A stretch of 64,000 nt of DNA from Planotetraspora thailandica (GCF_016863335.1 NZ_BOOR01000043.1:62001-126000), one strand, 5' to 3'. Counted from the stretch's first letter, positions 11,434-19,252 are shown. Numbers and translations are program-made. The notes: generated from the letters alone by a model not told the origin.

Positions 11434-11772
11434 ATGACCGAGCCGATGGATGAGGCACTACGCGCGATCGCGGAGCCGCGCCGCCGTGCCATCCTGCGGC
11501 TCGTCGCCGACCGGGAGATGCCGGCCGGCCGTATCGCCGAGCACTTCGAGGTGACCAGGCCGGCCGTCTCCCAGCATCTGCAAGTGCTGAAAGAGGCCGG
11601 TCTGCTGGTCGAGCGGCGTGAGGGCACGAAACGCCTCTACCGGGCCCGGCGCGAGGGCCTTGCGCCGCTCCGGCAGTTCCTCGAGGAGATGTGGGACGAG
11701 TCGCTCGACTTCGCCCGGCGCATCGCGGAGGAGGAACGCGGCGTCTCCGATCGGCGATCACAGGCGGGATGA
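11434..11772 (+). CDS. ArsR/SmtB-family winged-helix repressor (SdpR-like)
   Basis: A 112-residue winged-helix protein. The start MDEALRAIAEPRRRAILRLV and the recognition region AEHFEVTRPAVSQHLQVLKEAGLLVERREGTKRLY are typical of the SdpR-like ArsR branch that lacks metal-binding Cys. AGGAG lies six bases before the ATG. It probably represses its own operon through the dyad at 11029-11040. A degraded second copy of its last third follows the stop codon. Confidence 0.9.
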   Translation: MTEPMDEALRAIAEPRRRAILRLVADREMPAGRIAEHFEVTRPAVSQHLQVLKEAGLLVERREGTKRLYRARREGLAPLRQFLEEMWDESLDFARRIAEEERGVSDRRSQAG

Positions 11773-11802
11773 GATCCGGTCCGCCGATCGAGGAGGAAAA
11801 AG

Positions 11803-11945
11803 CGCCGAACGGGTTGTACCGTGCGAGTATGAGGGCCTCGCGCCGCTACGGCAGTTCCCTGACCAGATGTGCGCCGAATCGCTGGACTTCCCGCGCTGTG
11901 TTGCGGAGACAAAGCAGGCAATGCCCCGCCGGCGGGCAGGGGAGA
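11803..11945 (+). pseudogene. Decayed tandem duplicate of the arsR 3' end
   Basis: This stretch resembles the last third of the upstream arsR. In one frame it reads EGLAPLRQFPDQMCAESLDF, against EGLAPLRQFLEEMWDESLDF in the intact gene. Just before that, NGLYRAS in another frame matches KRLYRAR, so there is a frameshift inside. It has no start codon or DNA-binding domain of its own. It is best explained as the remnant of a second arsR copy or of a partial tandem duplication, now lying in the gap before the SRPBCC gene. Confidence 0.75.
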
Positions 11946-11946
11946 G

Positions 11947-12492
11947 GTGACACTCACGGCGCGGAACATCCCCGTCGCCCGCGCGGGTGCGGCTATGGCG
12001 GGCACTGAACCCGTTCCGCCGATCCACAGGTCGGTGCTCGTCCGCAGCGACCGTGACCACGTCTTCGAGGTCTTCGTGCGCGAGATCGGTCAGTGGTGGC
12101 CGACGTCGTCCCATTCGCTGGGCAGCGCCGAGGTCGTCGCCGTCACCGTGGAACGGCACGCAGGAGGCCGGGTGTACGAGACCGGGGCCGACGGCACCGA
12201 GTGCACATGGGGGAAGGTCCTGGTCTGGGAACCGCCGGAGCGGTTCGCCATGACCTGGGAGTCCACCCGCTACGAGCACGGCAGCGGCCGGGGGCGGCTG
12301 TCGCCGGAGGGAGCGGTGACCGAGGTCGAGCTGCGGTTTCTTACGCTCGGCCCCGCGCTGACCCGAGTCGAGCTGGAGCACCGCGGCTGGGACCGCCTCT
12401 CGCCCGACCTCGCCCGCCGCTACCCCGGCAGCTACACCGCGGGATGGACCCTCATCCTGGACCGCCTGACGGCCTACGCCGAAGGTCGTTGA
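11947..12492 (+). CDS. SRPBCC (AHSA1-like) protein
   Basis: About 181 residues. PIHRSVLVRSDRDHVFEVFV near the start, the GRVYETGADGTECTWGKV strands and the closing helix (YPGSYTAGWTLILDRLTAY) fit the AHSA1 branch of the START/SRPBCC fold, which forms a hydrophobic ligand cavity. The start is uncertain: the GTG at 11947 has GGGGAGAG directly before it, and an ATG at 11995 is the alternative. It is third in the VOC-arsR operon, separated from arsR by the arsR remnant. The ligand is unknown. Confidence 0.8.
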   Translation: MTLTARNIPVARAGAAMAGTEPVPPIHRSVLVRSDRDHVFEVFVREIGQWWPTSSHSLGSAEVVAVTVERHAGGRVYETGADGTECTWGKVLVWEPPERFAMTWESTRYEHGSGRGRLSPEGAVTEVELRFLTLGPALTRVELEHRGWDRLSPDLARRYPGSYTAGWTLILDRLTAYAEGR

Positions 12493-12518
12493 ACCGTACG
12501 GTCACACCGGCCCGGTCA

Positions 12519-12539
12519 CGGACTCCCCGGGGGAGTCCG
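12519..12539. terminator. Hairpin terminator between convergent genes
   Basis: CGGACTCC and GGAGTCCG form an 8-bp stem around a short loop between the convergent SRPBCC and DUF3107 genes. A short AGAGGGTC-type tandem repeat follows at about 12558-12594. Confidence 0.5.
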
Positions 12540-12584
12540 GGTCCGGTACGGCGGAGGGGGTTAGAGGGTCAGAGGGTCAGAGGA

Positions 12585-12815
12585 TTAGAGGGTGCCGCCG
12601 AAGCCGACCGCACGCTGCTCGTCCTCGCCGATCTCGACGAATCCGAGCGAGGACACCGGCACCACGACACGGCGGCCTTTGACGTCGGTTATGGAGAAGA
12701 CGCCCCTGTCCGCGGCCAGGGCGTTGCGGAGCTCCTCCTCGATCTGCTCGGCCGACAGGTCGGTCTCCACAATGATCTCGCGGTGCACCGACTGCACGCC
12801 GATCTTGATTTCCAT
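12585..12815 (-). CDS. DUF3107 family protein
   Basis: A 76-residue protein starting MEIKIGVQSVHREIIVETDL and ending GEDEQRAVGFGGTL. This is the small DUF3107 family found across actinobacteria; the mycobacterial member is Rv3208A/TB9.4. Function unknown. As in mycobacteria it lies beside a TetR-family regulator, here 74 bp downstream of it on the same strand. AAAGGGGAGC upstream provides a ribosome-binding site. Confidence 0.9.
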   Translation of the reverse strand: MEIKIGVQSVHREIIVETDLSAEQIEEELRNALAADRGVFSITDVKGRRVVVPVSSLGFVEIGEDEQRAVGFGGTL

Positions 12816-12889
12816 CGGGCTCCCCTTTCACGAGGGCTGGTACTACCCATCGTCGTCGCCTCTCGGAGTGGCGAGCCCCGTGATCGCGT

Positions 12890-13531
12890 CTAGCGAACAG
12901 GATTTCCCTCGGCCGCCGTCATCGGGAAGCCGCTGATGCCGCGCCAGGCGAGGCGGGCCATCAGCTGCGTGGCCGCCTCCTTGGGGATCGAGCCCTTGCT
13001 GGACAACCAGTAGCGGGCGCTGACCTCGGCCATGCCGACCAGGCCGACACCGAGCAGGTGGGCGTCGTCGCTGGAGCAGCCCGTGTCCTCCTGGATCACC
13101 AGGCTGATCGCCTCGGCGCTCTCGCGCAGGGAGCGCTCGATGCGCTGGCGCACCGGCTCGGCGTTGCGAAGGTCGGACTCGAAGACGAGCCGGAAAGCCT
13201 CACCCTGGCTGGAGACGAAGTCGAAGAACGCGCCGATGGCCGCCTGGACGCGCTGCTTGTTGTCTGTGGTGGAGGCCAGCGCCTCCCGGCAGCGGCCCAC
13301 CATGTCGTCGACGTGCATGTCGAGGAGCGCGAGATAGAGCTCCAGCTTGCTGGGGAAGTGCTGGTAGAGGACCGGCTTGCTCACCCCGGCACGTTCGGCG
13401 ATCTCATCCATCGCGGCGGCGTGGTAGCCGTTCTCGACGAAGACCTCCTGGGCTGCGCCCAGCAGTTGGCGGCGGCGGGCCATACGGGGCAGCCGGGTGC
13501 CCCGGGGCTTGGCTTCCGGGGTTGTGGTCAC
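12890..13531 (-). CDS. TetR/AcrR family transcriptional regulator
   Basis: A 213-residue regulator. The N-terminal helix-turn-helix (AAMDEIAERAGVSKPVLYQHF, residues about 40-60) is clear TetR; the C-terminal ligand domain is not specific. AAGGAGA precedes the GTG start. Together with DUF3107 it matches the Rv3208-Rv3208A pair in mycobacteria. Its operator and ligand are unknown. Confidence 0.92.
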   Translation of the reverse strand: MTTTPEAKPRGTRLPRMARRRQLLGAAQEVFVENGYHAAAMDEIAERAGVSKPVLYQHFPSKLELYLALLDMHVDDMVGRCREALASTTDNKQRVQAAIGAFFDFVSSQGEAFRLVFESDLRNAEPVRQRIERSLRESAEAISLVIQEDTGCSSDDAHLLGVGLVGMAEVSARYWLSSKGSIPKEAATQLMARLAWRGISGFPMTAAEGNPVR

Positions 13532-13596
13532 GGCAGTCTCCTTGATCGGGGGGCTCGCCGCCCCAGGCGTCCCATCCTACGTGGCGGGTGACCAGG

Positions 13597-13797
13597 TCAG
13601 CGATATTCCTCGTCGTCGCCGAGGTCCACGGAACGCCCCTGCTCCGTGACGTCCGCGGGGTCGGCGTCGAAGGGGACGTGCTCGGGCCAGGGGTCCTCCT
13701 GGGAGCCTCTGAGGGGCCGGTGCTGCTCCACGGCGTCCGCCTCGGGCGTCTCGATCGAGAGCTCGTCGACGCCGTCGAGGGGGTCGATCTCGGACAT
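13597..13797 (-). CDS. Small acidic hypothetical protein
   Basis: 66 residues, strongly acidic, beginning MSEIDPLDGVDELSIETPEA and ending in an acidic EEYR tail. GGAGGAGGG lies six bases upstream of the ATG at 13797, a strong site that decides the start. No signal peptide, membrane segment or domain is visible, and it is probably disordered. It sits between the TetR gene and the NHEJ polymerase gene. I do not recognise the family. Confidence 0.6.
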   Translation of the reverse strand: MSEIDPLDGVDELSIETPEADAVEQHRPLRGSQEDPWPEHVPFDADPADVTEQGRSVDLGDDEEYR

Positions 13798-13848
13798 GTG
13801 CCCTCCTCCGCTTCGCACCTTCATACGCCGGCTGCGACAGATCCCACA

Positions 13849-14736
13849 CTACGGCGCGGGCCGGAGAGGCCCGAACAGGTCGCCGTGCCGCTCCACCCGT
13901 GCCAGGGCGTCCGGCGCGGTGAACACCAGACGGGCGGCGTCGTCGCACGTCTCGACCTCCTCCCAGAGCAGCGGGGTCGAGGTGGTGGGCATGGGGTTGG
14001 CGCGCAGCGAGTAGGGCGCGACGGTCGTCTTGGCGGGGTTGTTCTGGCTCCAGTCGATGAACACGCGGCCGGGCCTCACCTTGCGGGCCATCACGCTCGT
14101 CACCTCGGGATGCGCCTCCTCGAGGCGCCGCGCGAGCGCCTTGGCGTAGTCGGCGGTGCCGGGCCCGCGGTCCCACGGCACGTAGAGCTGCATACCCTTG
14201 TTGCCGCTCGTCTTCGGGTAGCAGTGCAGGCCGTCGTGGTCGAGCTCGTCCCGCAGCAGCAGGGCGACCCGGCAGCAGTCCACGATGTCGGCCGGGGAGC
14301 CGGGGTCCAGGTCGAAGACCAGGGTGTCGGGTGGCTGCGGCCGCCCCGCCTGGTCCACCCGCCACATCGGGACGTGGAACTCGATGGCCGCGAGGTTGGC
14401 GTAATAGACGAGGGAGGGCAGGTCGTCGATGATCGCGAAGTCGATCGTGTCGCGGTTCTTGGTGCTGCCCGGCACGGGGAGGGTCGCCTTGCGGACCCAT
14501 TCCGGGGTGTGCGCGGGGGCGTTCTTCTCGAAGAAGGACTGGCCGTCGACACCGTTGGGGAAACGTTTCACCGTCAGGGGCCGCCCGCTCAGGTGCGGGA
14601 TCATGGCCGGGGCTGTTCGCGTGTAGTAGTCGATGACCTCCGCCTTGGTGAACCCGGAGGCGGGATAGAGCACCTTGGTCAGGTTGCTGAGGGTCAGCTC
14701 GTGGTCCTCGACCTTGACGCGCACCTTGCCGGTCAC
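13849..14736 (-). CDS. ligD: LigD-type NHEJ polymerase/primase domain protein
   Basis: 295 residues matching the stand-alone polymerase (POL/PrimPol) domain of LigD. Recognisable parts are LSNLTKVLYP, the LVFDLDPG catalytic Asp pair, KTSGNKGMQLYVPW and the closing VFIDWSQNNPAKTTVAPYSLR. In bacterial NHEJ this domain fills gaps and adds ribonucleotides at broken ends. No phosphoesterase or ligase domain is attached; the ligase is the separate gene upstream. The GTG start overlaps the ligase stop as GTGA, so the two are translationally coupled. The Ku gene is divergent just beyond. Confidence 0.92.
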   Translation of the reverse strand: MTGKVRVKVEDHELTLSNLTKVLYPASGFTKAEVIDYYTRTAPAMIPHLSGRPLTVKRFPNGVDGQSFFEKNAPAHTPEWVRKATLPVPGSTKNRDTIDFAIIDDLPSLVYYANLAAIEFHVPMWRVDQAGRPQPPDTLVFDLDPGSPADIVDCCRVALLLRDELDHDGLHCYPKTSGNKGMQLYVPWDRGPGTADYAKALARRLEEAHPEVTSVMARKVRPGRVFIDWSQNNPAKTTVAPYSLRANPMPTTSTPLLWEEVETCDDAARLVFTAPDALARVERHGDLFGPLRPAP

Positions 14737-15713
14737 GCCCGCTGCTCCTCTCGGCGTACGTCCGAGGGGATCTTGTCGGGCCGGACCCCGCGCCAGACCG
14801 AGTTGCGCAGGCGTCCCTCGTGCGTCCACATCGTGAAGGCGACCTCCCCGACGATCTCCGGCCGCACCCAGCGGGCGTCCTTGCCGATCTCTCGGGGGAG
14901 CTCGCGCGAGAAGGCGCTCCGCCCGACCTCGAGAGGGGCCAGCAGCCGGTACATGTCGTCCAGCATGACATCGGTGAACCCGGTGCCCACATGGCCGACG
15001 AAAACGAATTCGGTCGGCGCGGCGTGCCCGGCCGTGCCGTACATGCCGAGGAGGAGGGAGCCGACGCCGCCGGCGCGGCGGCCCTTTCCCGGCCGCCATC
15101 CGCCGATGACGACGTCGGCCGTGGCGAGGTTCTTGACCTTCACCCACCAGTCGGTGCGGCGCCCCGGCCGGTACGGAGAGTCGAGCCGCTTGGCCACCAC
15201 GCCTTCCAGGCCCTGCATGCGTGTGGCCTCCAGAACGTCGGGGTCGCAGGGCAGGTAGGGCGGCACGTCGAGGCCGAGCGAGTCGAGCAGTTCCCTGCGG
15301 TCCCGGTACGGCAGGTCGAACAACGGGTGCCCGTCCAGATAGAGCAGGTCGAAAGGCATGTACGTCACGGGGACGAGGCCGAGGAGCCCGGCGGCGGCCG
15401 GGTCGGCGACGTGCATACGCCGCTGGAGGAGCTCGAAGCTGGGCCGCCCGCGCGCGTCGAACGCGACCACCTCGCCGTCGAGGACGGCGGTGCGCCCGGC
15501 GAGGGGAGCGACCGCTCGCGCGATCTCCGGGTAGCGGGAGGTGCAGTCGGCGCCCCTGCGGCCGGTGGCGCGCACGCTCCGGTCGGCGCCCTGGCCGACG
15601 TAGACGACTGCCCGGACGCCGTCCCACTTCACCTCCAGGGCGTACGCGGAACAGTCCAGGGGGAGGTTGCCGGCGACCGCGAGCATCGGTTCGACCGGGT
15701 ATGGCATTGCCAT
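14733..15713 (-). CDS. ATP-dependent DNA ligase (LigD ligase domain type)
   Basis: A 326-residue ATP-dependent ligase. Motif I is EVKWDGVRA, with the adenylated Lys at about residue 29. VLDGEVVAFD is motif III, EGVVAKRLDSPY motif IV and WWVKVKN motif V, and a C-terminal OB domain follows. It seals breaks in Ku-dependent end joining. The upstream ATG at 15713 lies inside an 11-bp inverted repeat shared with the Ku side. An ATG six bases downstream is an alternative start. It is coupled to the polymerase gene by a 4-nt overlap. Confidence 0.92.
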   Translation of the reverse strand: MAMPYPVEPMLAVAGNLPLDCSAYALEVKWDGVRAVVYVGQGADRSVRATGRRGADCTSRYPEIARAVAPLAGRTAVLDGEVVAFDARGRPSFELLQRRMHVADPAAAGLLGLVPVTYMPFDLLYLDGHPLFDLPYRDRRELLDSLGLDVPPYLPCDPDVLEATRMQGLEGVVAKRLDSPYRPGRRTDWWVKVKNLATADVVIGGWRPGKGRRAGGVGSLLLGMYGTAGHAAPTEFVFVGHVGTGFTDVMLDDMYRLLAPLEVGRSAFSRELPREIGKDARWVRPEIVGEVAFTMWTHEGRLRNSVWRGVRPDKIPSDVRREEQRA

Positions 15714-15759
15714 AGTGGGTACCTGCCCATGAGGTAACTCCCTTGAATCCCACTATGGC
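15709..15759. promoter_or_regulatory. Inverted repeat in the divergent ligase/Ku promoter
   Basis: GCCATAGTGGG (15709-15719) and CCCACTATGGC (15749-15759) are perfect 11-bp inverted arms separated by 29 bp. The left arm covers the ligase ATG, and the right arm carries a matching ATG in the Ku frame. The left arm overlaps a shorter palindrome, ATGGCATTGCCAT (15701-15713). It could be a shared operator or a symmetric pair of leaderless starts. Confidence 0.65.
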
Positions 15760-15790
15760 GGTATTCGAACACAGAGACGAGAATGTGGTC

Positions 15791-16705
15791 ATGCGCAGCA
15801 TCTGGAAAGGCGCCATCTCGTTCGGACTGGTCACCATCCCCGTGAAGCTGTATTCGGCGACCGAGCAGAAGGACGTCGCCTTCCACCAGGTGCACCGGGC
15901 GGACGGCGGGCGCATCAAGTACCGGCGGATCTGCACGATCGACGGTGAGGAGGTGCCGTACGCCGACATCGCGAAGGGGTACGAGCTGGCCTCCGGCGAG
16001 ATGGTCGTGCTGACCGACGAGGACTTCGCGGACCTGCCGCTGACCACCTCTCGCCGGATCGACGTGCTGCAGTTCAGCCCCGCCGAGCAGATCGACCCCA
16101 TCTATTTCGCCAAGTCCTATTACCTCGAGCCCGACTCCCAGGGGGCCAAGCCGTACGTGCTGCTGCGCGACGCGCTGGAGCGGTCGGGGCAGGTGGCGAT
16201 CGTGAAGGTGGCGCTGCGCCAGCGCGAGGCGCTGGCGACGCTCCGGGTCCGCGACGGGGTGTTCGTCCTCGAGACGATGCTCTGGCCCGATGAGGTGCGT
16301 GAGGCGGACTTCGCGTTCCTGGAGGAGGAGGTCGACGTGCGGCCTCAGGAGCTCAAGATGGCGGAGTCGCTGATCGAGACGATGGTCGCCGACTTCGATC
16401 CGGAGGAGTACCGGGACGCCTACCGTGAGGCGCTCCAGCAGGTCATCGAGGCCAAGGTGGCCGGCAAGGAGGTCGTGGCCGCCGAGGCTCCGGCCGAGCC
16501 CGGCCCCGCGGTCGACCTGATGGCCGCGCTTCGCGCCAGCGTCGAGGCCGCCAAGAAGGAGCGGGAGGGGGCCGCCGCGCCCAAGAAGAAGACCGCGGAG
16601 AAGGCCTCCGGCAAGGCGGCGGAGAAGTCAGCTCAGAAGTCCTCTGAGAAGGCGGCTGACAAAGAGGCGGAAAAGGCCCCCGCCAAGCGCCGCCGTTCGG
16701 CGTGA
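15791..16705 (+). CDS. ku: Ku protein (bacterial NHEJ)
   Basis: About 304 residues starting MRSIWKGAISFGLVTIPVKL, the typical bacterial Ku N-terminus. The beta-barrel/bridge core runs to about residue 240. A Lys/Ala/Glu-rich tail follows (KKKTAEKASGKAAEKSAQKS), which in actinomycetes binds DNA and helps threading along it. Ku holds DNA ends and recruits the ligase and polymerase encoded divergently. The start is ambiguous: an in-frame ATG at 15755 would add 12 residues and lies within the inverted repeat; the family consensus favours 15791. Confidence 0.93.
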   Translation: MRSIWKGAISFGLVTIPVKLYSATEQKDVAFHQVHRADGGRIKYRRICTIDGEEVPYADIAKGYELASGEMVVLTDEDFADLPLTTSRRIDVLQFSPAEQIDPIYFAKSYYLEPDSQGAKPYVLLRDALERSGQVAIVKVALRQREALATLRVRDGVFVLETMLWPDEVREADFAFLEEEVDVRPQELKMAESLIETMVADFDPEEYRDAYREALQQVIEAKVAGKEVVAAEAPAEPGPAVDLMAALRASVEAAKKEREGAAAPKKKTAEKASGKAAEKSAQKSSEKAADKEAEKAPAKRRRSA

Positions 16706-16750
16706 ACAGGCACTCTGTGGAGTTGTCGCCGGGGTCGCCCCGGCATCTGT

Positions 16751-16784
16751 GAGGGCTCCGGTGGGGTGATCCACCGGAGCCCTC
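16751..16784. terminator. Bidirectional terminator (Ku / secreted protein)
   Basis: A perfect 14-bp stem, GAGGGCTCCGGTGG with its complement, and a 6-nt loop. It lies between the convergent Ku gene and the first small secreted protein gene. Read on the minus strand its GCGAGGGCTCCGG core matches the hairpins at 17749 and 18613. The remaining sequence between 16706 and 16918 holds nothing else I can name. Confidence 0.85.
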
Positions 16785-16918
16785 GCCTCTACGCCCCTTG
16801 GAGCGGGGCTCCGTTCAGGCTGGGAAGCGGCCCAAGACAGGTCGATGCGTCACGAGACCTCGCAGGTCTCTCCACCTCTCAGCCCGGGGCGCGGAGCTCA
16901 TCGCGACGGGCCGCGCGG

Positions 16919-17230
16919 TTAGCCGATGACGACGTCGTTGCCGCGCGCGTTGCGGTCCAGGCGGACGTGGTTGAACGTGCGGTGGTTGCTGTTGTGAATG
17001 CGCATGCGGTTGTGGCCGCAGCGGAAGAAGCCGCGGTGGCAGCCGCCGCCGCAGCGGTTGCCGCCCCGCCAGAAGCCGCCGCCGCCGCAGCCGCCGCCGC
17101 CCCAGCTGGCGATCGTGGCAGTGCTCGCGCTCGCGGTCGTGGTGGTGGTGGCAGCGCCGAGCGCGACGGCCCCACCGGTCAGCGCCGTGCTGATCGCGAG
17201 CCCTGCGATGATGTTCTTGTACTTGGGCAT
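16919..17230 (-). CDS. Small secreted Gly/Cys/His-rich protein (array member 5)
   Basis: 103 residues. The signal peptide (MPKYKNIIAGLAISTALTGG...) ends near TASA and is nearly the same as in other array members. The mature part is Gly/Cys-rich (GGGGCGGGGFWRGGNRCGGG) followed by CHRGFFRCGHNRMRIH, giving several Cys and His that could bind metal or form disulfides. It lacks the RQHLLRDFTL core of members 1-3. AAGGGGG precedes the ATG. The gene has its own conserved leader upstream and terminator downstream, so it is monocistronic. Family and function are unknown to me. Confidence 0.75.
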   Translation of the reverse strand: MPKYKNIIAGLAISTALTGGAVALGAATTTTTASASTATIASWGGGGCGGGGFWRGGNRCGGGCHRGFFRCGHNRMRIHNSNHRTFNHVRLDRNARGNDVVIG

Positions 17231-17450
17231 TGCGTGTCCCCCTTGAAAGGATCGATTGCCCTTATCGGCGACGCTTCCTCGAATGAAGAGAAATGTCGCT
17301 GATAACCCCTAATGGGCCATCTTTCGTGCGATGGGTTAATTGCCGGGAAGGTTGGGCTACAAACGGCGGATTGGCGCTTTTGATTGCTTATTGTCTCTTT
17401 ATGGACCAGCATAGACCATTAATGACGCCTTTGTCATGAAATGTCCGATT
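17231..17450 (-). promoter_or_regulatory. Conserved promoter-leader, copy 3
   Basis: About 220 nt upstream of array member 5, alignable with the regions before members 4 and 1. Shared elements on the minus strand are AATCGGACAT at the far end (17441-17450), CATAAAGAGACAATAAGC, CGTTTGTA, GGGGTTATCAGCGACA (17293-17308), and AAGGGCAATCGATCCTTTC just before the ribosome site. A possible promoter is ATGACA-18 bp-TATGCT. Conservation extends through the presumed untranslated region, suggesting a structured or protein-bound leader. Confidence 0.65.
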
Positions 17451-17748
17451 CAGCGGGCGGCGGGTCACGTGTGCAGACGCCTCCGGTCGGCCCAGCTCCT
17501 CCGCCATGTGCAGGCCGTTTTCCGCAGCCATCTCACAAGGGCCATCTCGCCGGCCAGGTCTCTTCTCGGCCGGCTCCTCCCGGGCCGCCTGTGACCGTTA
17601 CCGCTTCCACGGCCCCCGCTTCTGCTGATGCGCCGTCTTCGGTCCGGGCTCTCCGTGCGGCATGGCCCGCATTGTCCGGGGCGTCCTCTGTACGGCGTGA
17701 GCAGGCTGGAGGCTGTTCTGTGTATGGACGAGCATGTGGACGTGAAAG

Positions 17749-17788
17749 GGCGAGAGCCCCGGCGGATCGTCCCGCCGGAGCTCTCGCC
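17749..17788 (-). terminator. Terminator hairpin after array member 4
   Basis: GGCGAGAGC pairs with GCTCTCGCC and, inside, CCGGCGG with CCGCCGG across one mismatch and a 6-nt loop, 132 bp beyond the member 4 stop codon. The rest of 17451-17919 contains no gene that I can support. Confidence 0.75.
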
Positions 17789-17919
17789 TGTATGCATGGA
17801 TCGAGCCTGGATATTCGCTTGAGAACCACTCCAACAGACGGCGAGCCTCAGATTCCGGCGGAAGCGGGCCTGCCGGTCATCGGCTTATCCGTCGCCGAGG
17901 CTCGTCCTGGAACGCTCGG

Positions 17920-18168
17920 TCAGCGGTCCCAGTGGTTGCGCTCGTCGTGGAAGCGGTGGCACTTCTTGTCGAACTCGTTGAAGTTGACGAAGGCCTTACC
18001 GGCGCCGACGGTGAGGTTGGTGAAGTCCTCGTTGAAGAACTCGTTCTTGTTGCGGTCCATGTCCCAGGGACCGCTGGCGCTCGCGGACGTAGCGCCGAGG
18101 GTGATGGCGCCACCGACAAGGGCGGTGCTGACAGCGAGGCCGGCCATGACGTTCTTGAACGTGGGCAT
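17920..18168 (-). CDS. Small secreted protein (array member 4)
   Basis: 82 residues. The signal peptide MPTFKNVMAGLAVSTALVGG...ASA is closely related to the other members. The short mature part is charged and aromatic, with ENLT-free, Asn/Asp/Phe-rich sequence: NKNEFFNEDFTNLTVGAGKA then a KKCHRFHDERNHWDR end. It shares the leader and signal peptide of members 1 and 5 but not the Gly/Cys or RQHLLRDFTL regions. Its own conserved leader and terminator make it a separate transcription unit. Function unknown. Confidence 0.72.
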   Translation of the reverse strand: MPTFKNVMAGLAVSTALVGGAITLGATSASASGPWDMDRNKNEFFNEDFTNLTVGAGKAFVNFNEFDKKCHRFHDERNHWDR

Positions 18169-18386
18169 TGGGTGTCCCCCTTGAAAGGATCGATTGCCCT
18201 TATTTGCGACAATTTCCGAGATAGAGATAATGTCGCCGATAACCCCCGAAGTGGCTATCTTCCTGCGCTGTCTTGATTTCCAGTGATCTCGCCGTACAAA
18301 CGATGATCTGATGCTTTTAAGTGGTTATTAGGTCTATATAGACGGCCTCATACAAATAATGACAGTTTTGTCCTGTATGTCCGATT
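18169..18386 (-). promoter_or_regulatory. Conserved promoter-leader, copy 2
   Basis: About 218 nt before array member 4, similar along its length to the leaders at 17231-17450 and 20506-20733. AATCGGACAT (18377-18386) lies about 209 nt from the start codon. GGGGTTATCGGCGACA is at 18231-18246, and the GATTGCCCTTAT/AAGGGGGACAC block adjoins the start. GACAAAACTGTCATTA overlaps the presumed -35 region. Confidence 0.65.
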
Positions 18387-18612
18387 CTGGATCAGCATTC
18401 CGGGGGCCGTGTCGTCCGCGGGTGCTCCGTCGCATCGGGGCTCATGACGCTGGCTGGATGACGCCTCGCTTCCAGGACGGATCGGTTGCGCGGATAGGCC
18501 GCAAGGGGCTCGGGGCGGGCACGCGCAGCCGCTCGAACGGTCGCGTGGGGTGCGGGACACGAGCTGGACGGCGGCAAGGGGTGGGGCGCCGGGTAACGCC
18601 GGGGAAATGGTG

Positions 18613-18644
18613 GAGGGCTCCGCGGCCGATGCCGCGGAGCCCTC
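18613..18644 (-). terminator. Terminator hairpin after array member 3
   Basis: A perfect 14-bp stem (GAGGGCTCCGCGGC and complement) with a CGAT loop, 180 bp beyond the member 3 stop codon. Its sequence resembles the hairpins at 16751 and 17749. No gene is visible in the rest of 18387-18823. Confidence 0.8.
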
Positions 18645-18823
18645 GCTATGTATCGGAAATAGACGGCGCGTTCCTGAGCGGTCCGATGCGGCTCAGGAGG
18701 CGATGCGGATGAAGGCATCTGGTTTGCGGTTCCAGATCCATGCGGTCACGACCGGCCGTGGCGGCCGCCGTGGCCCCTCCTTGTGGTGTTTCTGTGTCTT
18801 ACGTGCCTCTTTGTGCGTCTGTG

Positions 18824-19252
18824 CTACTCGGCGATGTCGTAGTCGTAGTCGTAGTGCGCCGACTTCGTGACCGTCTTGGTTACGGTGACGACCGGCTGGG
18901 CCTTTGCCTTGGACTCGGACTCGGACTCGTTGTCCTGCTTCTGCTGCGGGAACGACTGGTTGTCGGACTTCTGGAAAGGCGTGATGAGCAGCGTGAAGTC
19001 ACGCAGCAGGTGCTGGCGCTGGAACTGGTGCTCCCGCGCGTGCTGCCGCTCGTGAATCCTGTTCCAGTTACGGTTGTGGTTGCGGTGGCCGCGGCCCCAG
19101 CCGCCGCCGCCGCAGCCGCCGCCGCCGCAGCCCCCCATGATGGTGGTGGCGCCCGCGGACGTGCTGGTCACCGCGGTGCCGAGGGCGACGGCCCCACCGG
19201 TCAGCGCGGTGCTGATGGCGAGGATTCCCACGAGGTTGTTGAGCTTGGACAC
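18824..19252 (-). CDS. Small secreted HNRN/RQHLLRDFTL protein (array member 3)
   Basis: 142 residues from the GTG at 19252, chosen because AGGGGGAACGAAA precedes it exactly as in its paralogues. The order is: signal peptide (...NNLVGILAISTALTGGA); GGCGGGGCGGGGWGRGHRNH; NRNWNR His/Arg/Gln-rich segment; the core RQHLLRDFTLLITPFQKSDN; an acidic DNESESES stretch; and an added TVTKTVTKSAHYDYDYD tail unique to this copy. It is predicted to be secreted, and no enzyme domain is visible. It shares the core with members 1 and 2. It is a single-gene unit with a terminator at 18613. Confidence 0.75.
   Translation of the reverse strand: MSKLNNLVGILAISTALTGGAVALGTAVTSTSAGATTIMGGCGGGGCGGGGWGRGHRNHNRNWNRIHERQHAREHQFQRQHLLRDFTLLITPFQKSDNQSFPQQKQDNESESESKAKAQPVVTVTKTVTKSAHYDYDYDIAE

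Noticed and set aside
13849-16101. Single long minus-strand frame joining the LigD polymerase to sequence opposite Ku
   Set aside because: The part beyond 14736 is antisense to the real ligase and Ku genes and shows no family similarity. The GTG at 14736 overlapping the ligase stop gives the expected polymerase length.
17441-18184. Plus-strand open frames beginning at ATGTCCGATT in the array (17441, 18377 and 20724)
   Set aside because: The shared start is the conserved upstream box of the minus-strand leaders. The translated proteins differ entirely and are not family-like.
17231-18386. Known riboswitch (for example ydaO-type c-di-AMP) upstream of the secreted proteins
   Set aside because: I could not match the conserved blocks to the consensus of that or any other riboswitch I know, so it is left as an unnamed leader.
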